DNA of 19,260 nt. Source: JBFMCT01 sp046565765 (GTDB lineage: Bacteria > Actinomycetota > Acidimicrobiia > Acidimicrobiales > AC-14). A model generated the notes under the pieces. It was not told where the DNA came from and did not search any database. It saw nothing but the letters and a program-made list of their open reading frames with translations. The position numbers were made by a program, and so were the translations under genes. Below are positions 11,439 through 18,474 of the stretch, in pieces; positions within the stretch are counted from its first letter, which is position 1, and every line of letters starts with the position of its first letter. The stretch covers positions 1 through 19,260 of the forward strand of contig JBKHXX010000029.1 of assembly GCA_046565765.1 (NCBI GenBank), in the 5' to 3' direction.

Positions 11439-13166
11439 ATGCGCGTCGCCATCCTGGGCATGGGGCCACGGGGCCTGTCGGTGCTGGAGCGCATGGTGGT
11501 GCGCCTGCGGAAGGAGCCACCCGACGGTGACGTGGTCATCTGGGCGGTCGACCCGGTGGAGCACGGCTCCGGGCGGGTGTGGAGGTCGGCGCAGCCGGAG
11601 TGGCTGGCCATGAACGCCACCGCCGGGGAGGTGACGGTGCGGTCGCCCGACGGCTTCGTACCCGACCCCGAGCTCGGTGCTCCCGGAGAGTGCCCCCCTC
11701 GCCGGCGCTACGGCGAGTACCTGAGATCGGTGTTCGCCGAGCTGTGCCGGGGTGCCCCGGCTGGGGTGTCGGTGCGGCCGGTGCTGGCCACGGCCACGAG
11801 TGTGGTGCGCGGCCCAGGGGGGCGGCTGGTCGTCGGGCTCGACCGCGGGAGCCCCTTGGAGGTGGACAAGGTGGTCGTGGCGACCGGGCACGGCGCCGAG
11901 GACTCGGAGCCGGGCCAGATCGGCGGCTGCCCGGTCATCCGGGCCGGCATCGCCGCCGACATGCCCCTGGACACCGTGGCCCCCGGGGCGACCGTCGCCC
12001 TGCGGGGGCTGGGGCTGACGTTCTACGACCTGGTGCGGGAGCTCTCCGTCGGCCGGGGCGGGCGGTTCACCCGGTCTGCCTCGGGGCGACTGCGGTACGC
12101 GGCCAGCGGCCGCGAGCCGTTGATCGTGGCCGGTTCTCGCGGTGGCCTGCCGTTCCGGGCCCGGCCACGGGTGACCGGTGCGTACGAGACGACGCCGAAG
12201 CCGGTCGTGTTCACCCCCGAGGTGGTCGAGCGGCTACGGGAGCGTGCCCGGGCGACGCAAGGAACGCCCCAGCTGGACTTCGCCGCCGACGTCGAACCCG
12301 TGATCCAGGCCGAGGTCGAGCGGGCCTACCACGCCTGCCGGGCCCGGCTGGGGCACCGGCGGGAGGACGCGCCGCCCCTCGACCTCCATCGCCTGGGCCG
12401 GCCGTTCGACGGCCGGTCGTTCGGGAGCCCGGAAGCGTTCCGGACGAGCCTTCTCGACGAGTTGCGAGCCGACGTGCGCCAGTCCCGCCAGGGCACGGCC
12501 GCCAGCCCCACCAAGGCGGCCCTCGAGGTGCTGCGCCAGATGCGCCCGCTGCTGCCGGCCGTCGTCGACTTCGGCGGCCTCCTGCCCGCCTCCCACCGCG
12601 ACTTCCTGACCCGCTGGGAGCCCCTCAGCTACGTGCTGTCGGCGGGGCCGCCGGCCGACCACGTCGAGCAGCTGGCGTGCCTGGTCGAGACCGGTGTCGT
12701 CACCGTCGTGGGCCCGGCCGCCCGGTTCACGCCCGACGCAGCCACCGGCCGATGGGTGGTCGAGTCGCCCCAGGTGGAGGGGTCAGCCTGTCCCGCCGAC
12801 CTGCTGATCGAGGCCCACGTCCCGCCCACCGACGTGACCAAGTCGGCGTCGCCGCTGATCAGGCAGATGCTGGCCGACGGCATGATCAGCGAGTACGTCA
12901 ACGTGGACGCTGTGACCGGGGACCGGTTCGCCACCGGAGGGCTGGCGGTGACCCGCTCACCGTTCAACGTGGTCGACGCCCAGGGCCGGCCCGACCGTGA
13001 CATCCATGCCATCGGCGTGGCCACCGACCGGACGCGGTGGTTCACCCAGGTCGGCACCGGGCGCCCCGGGCAGGACAGCCCCTTCGTCCGTGACGCCGAC
13101 GACATCGCCACCGACGTGCTGCGTGCCGCCCGGCGCCCGGCATGGTCGGCGCGCTCGGCCGGGTAG
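11439..13166 (+). CDS. FAD/NAD(P)-binding protein (NAD_binding_9 family)
   Basis: 575 residues from ATG at 11439, with AGGGGGGAG about 5 bases upstream; the frame is open upstream but without family similarity. The N-terminus MRVAILGMGPRGLSVLERM is a Rossmann dinucleotide-binding loop (G7, G9, G12) of the type seen in the FAD-NAD(P)-binding family. Further landmarks are WLAMNATAGEVTV (about 50-62), a central VDKVVVATGHG strand-loop (second nucleotide-binding region), and a C-terminal GGLAVTRSPFNVVDAQGRP and IHAIGVATDRTRWFTQVGTGRPG (near 515-550). These proteins resemble flavin monooxygenases, but their reactions are largely uncharacterised. Only 9 bases separate it from the Rieske gene, implying an operon and perhaps an electron-transfer link. 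A small inverted repeat GTGTC-GG-GACAC (11406-11417) lies just upstream. Confidence 0.85.
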   Translation: MRVAILGMGPRGLSVLERMVVRLRKEPPDGDVVIWAVDPVEHGSGRVWRSAQPEWLAMNATAGEVTVRSPDGFVPDPELGAPGECPPRRRYGEYLRSVFAELCRGAPAGVSVRPVLATATSVVRGPGGRLVVGLDRGSPLEVDKVVVATGHGAEDSEPGQIGGCPVIRAGIAADMPLDTVAPGATVALRGLGLTFYDLVRELSVGRGGRFTRSASGRLRYAASGREPLIVAGSRGGLPFRARPRVTGAYETTPKPVVFTPEVVERLRERARATQGTPQLDFAADVEPVIQAEVERAYHACRARLGHRREDAPPLDLHRLGRPFDGRSFGSPEAFRTSLLDELRADVRQSRQGTAASPTKAALEVLRQMRPLLPAVVDFGGLLPASHRDFLTRWEPLSYVLSAGPPADHVEQLACLVETGVVTVVGPAARFTPDAATGRWVVESPQVEGSACPADLLIEAHVPPTDVTKSASPLIRQMLADGMISEYVNVDAVTGDRFATGGLAVTRSPFNVVDAQGRPDRDIHAIGVATDRTRWFTQVGTGRPGQDSPFVRDADDIATDVLRAARRPAWSARSAG

Positions 13167-13175
13167 GAGTTCGCG

Positions 13176-14027
13176 ATGGGCCTCAACGAGCTCGCCTCCC
13201 GCCTCGCCGGCATCGAACCCCTCGACCGCGTCGCCGACCCGCTGACCAAGGTGGCCGCCAAGCTGTTCCCCCACGGCCTGGTCAAGGACGCGCTGAGCGG
13301 CACGTGGCTGGGCCACCCGTTGCACCCGCTGCTCACCGACGTCGTCATCGGGTCGTTCACGAGCGCCTCGGTGCTCGACCTGCTGGGGGGACGGCGCGCC
13401 CAGCCGGGCGCCAACACCCTGGCCGCCCTGGGGATCGCCTCGGCCCTGCCCACGGCCGCCGCCGGCCTGTCGGACTGGTCGGACTCGTCGCGCGCCGACC
13501 GGCGGGTGGGCGTCGTGCACGCGACGGCGAACGTCGTCGGCCTCGGCTTCTACGCCGCCTCCTTGCGGGCCCGGGCCCAGGGCCGGCGGGGGACGGCGAC
13601 CTCCCTGGGACTGGCCGGCATGGCGGTGATGACCGTCGGCGGCTACCTCGGCGGCCACCTGAGCTACTCCGACGGCGTCGGCGTGAACAACACCTTCTGG
13701 CTGCACGGGCCCGGGGACTGGACGCCCGTGCTGGACGACGCCGAGCTGCCCCAGCGCACGCCGGTGCGGGTGGACGTCGACGGGACCCCCGTGCTGCTCT
13801 ATCGGGGGGCGGGCGGCATCCGGGCTCTCGCCAACCGCTGCAGCCACGCCGGCGGGCCGCTCGACGAGGGTGAGGTCGACGAGGGCGGGAAGTGCGTGAT
13901 GTGCCCGTGGCACCAGAGCGTGTTCCGTCTGGAGGACGGATCGGTGGTGCACGGCCCGGCCACCGCGCCGCAGCCCGCCTACGACGTCCGCGTCCAGAGC
14001 GGGAAGCTTGAGGTGCGAGCGCGCTAG
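13176..14027 (+). CDS. DUF2231 membrane domain fused to Rieske [2Fe-2S] domain
   Basis: 283 residues from ATG at 13176, AGGAG about 8 bases upstream. Residues 1-45 are a soluble lead-in. About 45-165 is a DUF2231 module with four predicted membrane helices and the typical GHPLHPLLTD motif (H47, H50) at the first. Residues about 180-283 are a Rieske domain: CSHAGGPL (C222, H224) and CPWHQSVFRLEDGSVVHGPA (C243, H246) supply all four ligands of a [2Fe-2S] cluster, followed by the P-A-Y-V.v end typical of Rieske ferredoxins. It should be a membrane-anchored electron carrier. It follows the FAD protein gene by 9 bases and converges on the hydrogenase large-subunit gene; in mycobacterial hydrogenase loci a Rieske-type protein is a proposed electron relay, so a similar role is possible here. 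Confidence 0.9.
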   Translation: MGLNELASRLAGIEPLDRVADPLTKVAAKLFPHGLVKDALSGTWLGHPLHPLLTDVVIGSFTSASVLDLLGGRRAQPGANTLAALGIASALPTAAAGLSDWSDSSRADRRVGVVHATANVVGLGFYAASLRARAQGRRGTATSLGLAGMAVMTVGGYLGGHLSYSDGVGVNNTFWLHGPGDWTPVLDDAELPQRTPVRVDVDGTPVLLYRGAGGIRALANRCSHAGGPLDEGEVDEGGKCVMCPWHQSVFRLEDGSVVHGPATAPQPAYDVRVQSGKLEVRAR

Positions 14028-14051
14028 GGGCCGGTCCCGCGCGCTCGCACC
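14012..14051. terminator. Strong bidirectional hairpin between Rieske and hydrogenase genes
   Basis: GGTGCGAGCGCGC (14012-14024) pairs perfectly over 13 bp with GCGCGCTCGCACC (14039-14051). The 14-base loop can itself pair GGG with CCC. The left arm covers the last codons of the Rieske gene and its TAG begins in the stem/loop junction; the right arm ends 12 bases before the hydrogenase stop. Length and symmetry are far beyond the other hairpins here, so a shared terminator for the convergent genes is likely despite the lack of a T-run. Confidence 0.75.
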
Positions 14052-14063
14052 AGCGGCGTCCGG

Positions 14064-15944
14064 TCAGTCCAGGGTGCACCCGCAGGAGTTGACCTCGCGC
14101 ACGATCACGCCCCGCCCGGTGTCCATGTGGGTGGTGCAGGGCATGCACGGGTTCATGCTGCGCACCGCCCGCAGGACGTCGATGCCCTTGATCTGGTCCT
14201 CGGGGACCGACTCGAGCAGCGGGGTGTCGACGACGACCTGCTCGTAGGGGCCGAGCTGGCCCATGGCGTCGGTCGGTGAGGCGTTGAGCGTCGACGGGGT
14301 CGTGATCTGGTAGTTGACGATCTTGCCCTTGTCGATCTCCATGTGGTGGACGAGGAAGCCCCGGGCCGCCTCCCAGAACCCGACCCCGATGCGGTTGTCC
14401 TTGGGGATGCGGAACGGGGTGTGCACCCTGGTCTCGCCCGCCCGCCAGTACTCGAACGCCTTGAGCAGGCAGTTCATGGCGATGCAGGAGGTCATGGCGA
14501 CCACGTAGGCCCGGCCCCGGTTGCGCTCCAGGGCGTTGAGCGTGCGGGGGACGGCCCACATGAGCTCGGTCTCGGGCAGGGCGTGGCGGGGCAGCAGCAT
14601 GCGGATGCCGTCGCCGGTCGACTCGTAGAAGGGGTTCTTGGGGTGGCGCTGGGCCAGGGCGGTGGCGAAGAGCTGGCCGTAGGAGCCGGTCTCGATCGTC
14701 TTGCGGTCCCAGCGGGGGGCGGTGTCCCACGTGTAGCGGTCGCGGAAGTTGGTGGCGGTGGGCTTGGGGATCGTGGTCTTGTTCCACGGGTGGTACGGGG
14801 AGAGGGGGTTGCCGAGGGGGTCGGTCTTGAACCTCTGGGGCCCGGAGACCGTCCAGTCCTCGTAGAAGGAGTGGTCGACGAACTCCTCGTAGCCCATGTT
14901 GATGTCGGTCAGGTTGGTGGTGACCAGCTTGCCGTCGACGATCATGCCGGGCGTGGCCCACCGCGAGTTGCCCCACACGTCGGCGTTGGCGTACGTGGCG
15001 TCGTACACGGTGGAGTCGTCGTAGATGCCGGTCTGGGCCATGGTGGCGGGACGGGCGCCGACCCGCTCGTACTCGGGGTTGGCCTCCAGGAAGAAGTCGC
15101 AGATGTCGTCCCAGATGCGGGGCAGGACCTTGGAGAAGTCGATGATCTTTCCGAGCTGGGCGTAGTACTCGTTGAACGAGCTGGTGGTGATGGTGGTCGA
15201 CACGCCGCCGGGGACCAGCGTGGAGGGGTGGGGGAACTTGCCGTACATGAGCTGGCACATGATCCGCCCCACCCGGGTCCACTCGAGGGCCTCGAGGTAG
15301 ATCTTCCCGGTCAGGGGGTTCATGGCGTCCATGATGTCCTTGATGGTCGTGTAGCCGTGGATGTCGGCGTTGGGCGCCAACGTCTTCTCGGCCTTGGTGA
15401 CGAGCTCGGGGTTGGTCACCGACACCAGGGCGGTGGAGTAGTCGGGGCCGGCCAGCAGGCCGAGGTGGAGGGGCCGGTCGTAGAACATCTCGCCGCACTC
15501 GCCGAGGTTGCGCACCTCGAGACCCATGGGCGGCGGGACGATGCCGAAGGTCTGCTCCAGGCACAGCGACGACACGGTGGCGTGCACGCCGCCGCAGACG
15601 CCGCAGGCCCGCGAGGTGATGTCGATGGCGTCACGGGGGTCACGGCCCTGGAGGATGATCTCGTACCCACGGAAGAGCATGGCCCGGGCGTGGCACTCCA
15701 CCGCCTTGCGGCTCTCCAGGTCGAGCACGGTGTGGATGGCGAGGGCGCCCGCCACCCGGGTCATGGGGTCGATCGACCACTCCCGCAGGCGCGGAGGGGC
15801 GGCGAGCTGGGCGCCCGGGCCCGGGCGGCGCCGCACGTAGCCCTTGCGCGCCGACGACGTCACCGCGTACGGGTCATCCACGCCCTGGCGCAGGCGAGCC
15901 TTGCCGCTGGCGTCGAACTCGATGGGAAGGTTCTTGAAACACAC
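14064..15944 (-). CDS. [NiFe]-hydrogenase large subunit (solitary gene)
   Basis: 626 residues from GTG at 15944 with a perfect AGGAGG (15955-15960) 10 bases upstream; the frame is open to an ATG at 15995, but that start lies upstream of this ribosome site. Residues 60-75 (LREWSIDPMTRVAGAL) are typical of large subunits. The nickel ligands are complete: L1 motif RACGVCGGVH with C114 and C117, and L2 motif NPCMPCTTH with C600, C603 and H606. Twenty residues follow H606, the usual length class for the tail removed by a maturation endopeptidase after Ni insertion. The length and actinobacterial setting suggest a high-affinity, respiratory hydrogen-oxidising enzyme (group 1h or a relative, possibly 1l or 2a; phylogeny needed). 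No small subunit or maturation gene adjoins it: upstream lies a divergent regulator, downstream a convergent Rieske gene. Confidence 0.92.
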   Translation of the reverse strand: MCFKNLPIEFDASGKARLRQGVDDPYAVTSSARKGYVRRRPGPGAQLAAPPRLREWSIDPMTRVAGALAIHTVLDLESRKAVECHARAMLFRGYEIILQGRDPRDAIDITSRACGVCGGVHATVSSLCLEQTFGIVPPPMGLEVRNLGECGEMFYDRPLHLGLLAGPDYSTALVSVTNPELVTKAEKTLAPNADIHGYTTIKDIMDAMNPLTGKIYLEALEWTRVGRIMCQLMYGKFPHPSTLVPGGVSTTITTSSFNEYYAQLGKIIDFSKVLPRIWDDICDFFLEANPEYERVGARPATMAQTGIYDDSTVYDATYANADVWGNSRWATPGMIVDGKLVTTNLTDINMGYEEFVDHSFYEDWTVSGPQRFKTDPLGNPLSPYHPWNKTTIPKPTATNFRDRYTWDTAPRWDRKTIETGSYGQLFATALAQRHPKNPFYESTGDGIRMLLPRHALPETELMWAVPRTLNALERNRGRAYVVAMTSCIAMNCLLKAFEYWRAGETRVHTPFRIPKDNRIGVGFWEAARGFLVHHMEIDKGKIVNYQITTPSTLNASPTDAMGQLGPYEQVVVDTPLLESVPEDQIKGIDVLRAVRSMNPCMPCTTHMDTGRGVIVREVNSCGCTLD

Positions 15945-16007
15945 GACGTCTACGCCTCCTGATCGGCTTGGGACCAGTGTCGCAGCTGCTATCAATCACA
16001 GCGAGTG

Positions 16008-16026
16008 TTATGAGCAGTGCTCATAA
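16008..16026. promoter_or_regulatory. Perfect 19-bp palindrome, candidate operator
   Basis: TTATGAGCA-G-TGCTCATAA: 9-bp perfect arms around one base, in an AT-richer patch of the 125-bp gap between the divergent hydrogenase gene (start 15944) and receiver-ATPase gene (start 16070). The symmetry with a single central base resembles sites of dimeric helix-turn-helix repressors (TetR-like); the actual regulator is not known. It lies 44 bases before the plus-strand start and 64 bases before the minus-strand start, so it could control both. Confidence 0.65.
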
Positions 16027-16055
16027 GGTGCGGCCCGCTGGCCCGGCCCGTGGGG

Positions 16056-16061
16056 GATAAT
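16056..16061 (+). promoter_or_regulatory. Possible -10 element GATAAT for a leaderless transcript
   Basis: GATAAT ends 8 bases before the GTG at 16070, which has no Shine-Dalgarno site at normal distance. If used, transcription would begin at or next to the start codon, a common actinobacterial arrangement. No matching -35 box is seen 17 bp upstream (GCCCGC), so this is tentative. Confidence 0.25.
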
Positions 16062-16069
16062 CGGGTTCC

Positions 16070-16849
16070 GTGAGCGGCGTCGTCACCGTCCTCGTCGCCG
16101 ACGACGATCCCGACTACCGGCTGATGGTGCGGTTGGGCCTGCACGGCGCGCCCGGCTTCGCTCCCGCGCTGGAAGCAGCCACCGCGCCGGAACTGCTGGA
16201 GGTGGCGGCCGCCCACCGCCCTGACGTGGTGCTGCTCGACGTGGCCCTGCCCGGGGGGTTCGAGGCCGCGGCGGGCCTGCCCGGGTCCCCCAGGGTGGTG
16301 CTGGTGTCGTCGCGACCGCCCGACGAGCTGGCCGCGGTGGCGGCCGCGGTGGGCGCGTCCGGGTACATCGGCAAGGACCTGGCGCCGTCCGACCTGCCCG
16401 CGGCCGTGGCCGACGTGACCCACGTGGTCGACCGGCTCCAGGCCGTGCTGGCCAAGGCCCACGACCGCTTCCCGGCTCACGTGCGCAGCGCCGGTGAGGC
16501 GCGGACGGTGGTGCGCCGGACGCTGGAGGGCTGGTGCGACGAGGACCGGCTGGACGACATCGCCCTGTGCGTGAGCGAGCTGATCACCAACGCCGTGATC
16601 CACGCCGACAGCGAGCCGCAGCTGCTGGTGCACGTCCGCCCGGGGGTCATCCACGTCGAGATCAGCGACGAGTCGGATGTGCTGCCGGTGGTTCGGGGGG
16701 CCGGTCCCGAGGACACGTCGGGGCGCGGCGTGTCGATCCTGGGCATGCTGTCGGACCGCTGGGGCGCCCTGCGGCGCAGCGGCGGCGGCAAGACCGTGTG
16801 GTTCGACTTCGAGCGTTCGCCCCAGTCGGTGGTGGGAGGGGAGCGGTGA
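16070..16849 (+). CDS. Receiver domain fused to RsbW-like ATPase (paralogue of the 683-1480 gene)
   Basis: 259 residues from GTG at 16070. Residues 4-115 are a receiver with D11-D13, D57 in VVLLDVALPGG, S80/S81 and K102 in YIGKDL. Residues 130-250 are an RsbW/SpoIIAB-type ATPase: SELITNAVIHAD (N174), ISDESD, TSGRGVSILGMLSDRWG and GGGKTVWFDFE. Unlike the paralogue, the G1 box reads D-E-S-D rather than a glycine-rich form, which is common among anti-sigma-type members. Domain order, spacing and the D57 position match the other copy, so the two arose by duplication. Its stop overlaps the GTG of the PP2C phosphatase gene (GTGA), which makes a kinase/phosphatase pair typical of partner-switch systems, with phosphorylation of the receiver as an added input. 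No STAS target or sigma factor is encoded nearby. Confidence 0.88.
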   Translation: MSGVVTVLVADDDPDYRLMVRLGLHGAPGFAPALEAATAPELLEVAAAHRPDVVLLDVALPGGFEAAAGLPGSPRVVLVSSRPPDELAAVAAAVGASGYIGKDLAPSDLPAAVADVTHVVDRLQAVLAKAHDRFPAHVRSAGEARTVVRRTLEGWCDEDRLDDIALCVSELITNAVIHADSEPQLLVHVRPGVIHVEISDESDVLPVVRGAGPEDTSGRGVSILGMLSDRWGALRRSGGGKTVWFDFERSPQSVVGGER

Positions 16850-18165
16850 ACGAGGGGCTCGACCTGGCCGCCGAGCTGCGCACCGTCCGGGCCGCCCTCG
16901 ACGACCTGAACGCCGAGCGTGAGCGGATGATCGAGCTGCTGTTGGAGATGCCGAGGCTCCTGGCCGATCCCGATCCGGAGTCGCTGGTGGCGGGGGTGGC
17001 GGACGCCTGCCGGACCCTCGCCGGCGCCCGCTTCGCCATGTACGTCCCCGTCGAAGGGGACATGGAGCCGCTGCTGGTGGGCATGTCGTGGGACGACTTC
17101 GCCGAGCGGCCGGACGTCGGTCAGGCCCCGCTGCTGAGCGGCCCCCGCTTGCACGGCCAGACGCACCTGGTCGACGACGTCGCCGCGTGGGCGCGCGACG
17201 ACTCGCTGAGCCGGGCCTACGGCACGCTGTCCGACGGCCGCCTGGTGCGCAGCTGGCTGATCACGCCCGTCTCCCGGGCCGACGGGGAGGTGGCCGGCGT
17301 CCTGTACCTCGGCCATCCCCGGCCCCACGTGTTCAGCTCGGAGGACCAGGGCCTGGTGGCGGGCTTCGCCCAGCACCTCGGCTCGGCGCTGTCACATGCG
17401 GCGGTGGCGGCCGAACGGGACCGGCTGGTGGCGGCGCTGGAGGGGACCCTGCTGCCGCCGGTGCTGCCCCGGATCCCCGGCGTCGACCTGGCCGCCCGCT
17501 ACCGGGCGGCGGGGTTCAGCGACATCGGGGGGGACTTCTACGACGCCTTCCGGTACGGCAGGGACGAGCCGGGGAGCTGGGCCGTGGTGGTGGGCGACGT
17601 GGCCGGCTCGGGGCCGGAGGCGGCGGCCATGACCGGGATCGCCCGCTACAGCATCCGGGCCATCGTCTCGGACGTGGGCGGTCCGGCCGAGGTGCTGTCC
17701 CGGCTGAACGAGGCCCTCCTCCGGCAGAACGCGGTCGACCGCTTCCTCACCGCGGTGCTGGCCCGGCTCAAGCCGCATCCCGACCGGGTGGACGTGGAGT
17801 TGGCCGGCGGCGGTCACCCGCCCGCGCTGGTGCTGCGCGACGCCGACGAGTCGGTCACCGTGCTCGACCAGGCGACCGGCACCCTGCTCGGCGTGCTGGC
17901 CGGGGTGGACGTACGGGACGTACGGATCACCCTCGCCCCCGGGGACGCCCTCGTGCTCTACACCGACGGGGTGGTGGAGGCCCGGAACCAGGCCGGGGAG
18001 CAGTTCGGCCAGGACCGGCTGGTGCGGCTGCTGGCTACGTGCGCCGGCCGGAGTGCGGCGGGGATCGCCCGCCGGATCGAGGTGGCCGCCCTCGCCCACA
18101 GTCCCGAGCTGGCCGACGACCTGGCCATCGTGGTCGTGCGGGCCACGGGCCGCTTGGGCGGCTGA
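16846..18165 (+). CDS. GAF-domain PP2C phosphatase (SpoIIE/RsbU type)
   Basis: 439 residues. GTG at 16846 overlaps the previous stop; GGAGGGGAG lies directly upstream. Residues 5-35 are a short coiled coil (AELRTVRAALDDLNAERERMIELLLEM), about 40-185 a GAF sensor domain (ending GVLYLGHPRPHVFSSEDQGLVAGFAQHLGSAL), then a helical linker (AAERDRLVAALEGTLLPPVLPRIPGVDLAARY) typical of this class. The PP2C/SpoIIE domain (about 210-435) keeps the metal-binding acidic residues: D226 and D230 in FSDIGGDFYD, D251 in VVVGDVAGSG, D374 in LYTDGVVEA and D424/D425 in DDLAIVVVR. It should dephosphorylate an anti-anti-sigma (STAS) protein to release a sigma factor, opposing the RsbW-like kinase encoded just before it. 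The GAF ligand is unknown; no membrane segment is present. Confidence 0.94.
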   Translation: MNEGLDLAAELRTVRAALDDLNAERERMIELLLEMPRLLADPDPESLVAGVADACRTLAGARFAMYVPVEGDMEPLLVGMSWDDFAERPDVGQAPLLSGPRLHGQTHLVDDVAAWARDDSLSRAYGTLSDGRLVRSWLITPVSRADGEVAGVLYLGHPRPHVFSSEDQGLVAGFAQHLGSALSHAAVAAERDRLVAALEGTLLPPVLPRIPGVDLAARYRAAGFSDIGGDFYDAFRYGRDEPGSWAVVVGDVAGSGPEAAAMTGIARYSIRAIVSDVGGPAEVLSRLNEALLRQNAVDRFLTAVLARLKPHPDRVDVELAGGGHPPALVLRDADESVTVLDQATGTLLGVLAGVDVRDVRITLAPGDALVLYTDGVVEARNQAGEQFGQDRLVRLLATCAGRSAAGIARRIEVAALAHSPELADDLAIVVVRATGRLGG

Positions 18166-18187
18166 TCCGCTGGCCGAGGCCGGGGAG

Positions 18188-18206
18188 GACGGTGGGGGGC
18201 ACCGTC
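18188..18206 (+). terminator. Hairpin after the PP2C gene
   Basis: GACGGTG (18188-18194) pairs perfectly with CACCGTC (18200-18206) around a GGGGG loop, 22 bases after the phosphatase stop and before the PspC gene. No T-run follows. It may separate the signalling pair from the PspC/J-domain genes. Confidence 0.45.
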
Positions 18207-18254
18207 GGTTCCGACCAGGGCCGGGTTGACGGGACGAGCCGGTACCGTGGGGGG

Positions 18255-18455
18255 ATGGCGTCGTCACCCCGCCGGCTGACCCGGTCGAAGACCGACCGCA
18301 AGATCGCCGGCGTGTGCGGGGGCGCGGCGGCCTACTTCGGCTGGGACCCCACCTTGGTGCGGGTGGTGTACGTGGTGGGTTCGGTGGTCAGCGTCGCCTT
18401 TCCCGGGATGATCGTCTACCTGATCCTGTGGGTGGTCATGCCCGAGGGGGACTGA
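18255..18455 (+). CDS. PspC-domain small membrane protein
   Basis: 66 residues from ATG at 18255, directly preceded by a G-rich stretch (GTGGGGGG) that may serve as ribosome site. The whole protein is one PspC domain: a basic start (RRLTRSKTDRKIAGVCGG), then AAYFGWDPTLVRVVYVV and one long hydrophobic segment (about 38-62, ending YLILWVVMPEG). PspC domains occur in phage-shock and envelope-stress proteins; in actinobacteria short stand-alone versions are common. It probably sits in the membrane with its basic N-terminus in the cytoplasm. The J-domain gene begins 19 bases downstream, so they may share a transcript. Confidence 0.9.
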   Translation: MASSPRRLTRSKTDRKIAGVCGGAAAYFGWDPTLVRVVYVVGSVVSVAFPGMIVYLILWVVMPEGD

Positions 18456-18474
18456 CACCGCGACGAGCGGGGCG

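Noticed and set aside
11579..13000. A 473-codon frame inside the FAD protein gene
   Set aside because: Out-of-frame Arg/Gly/Pro-rich translation; the overlapping frame has clear flavoprotein motifs.
14343..15962. A 539-codon open frame opposite the hydrogenase gene
   Set aside because: Gly/Val-rich composition without domains; the opposite strand encodes a full hydrogenase large subunit with all motifs.
18226..18248. TTGACG (18226-18231) with TACCGT (18243-18248) as promoter for the PspC gene
   Set aside because: The spacer is only 11 bp, too short for a sigma70-type promoter.
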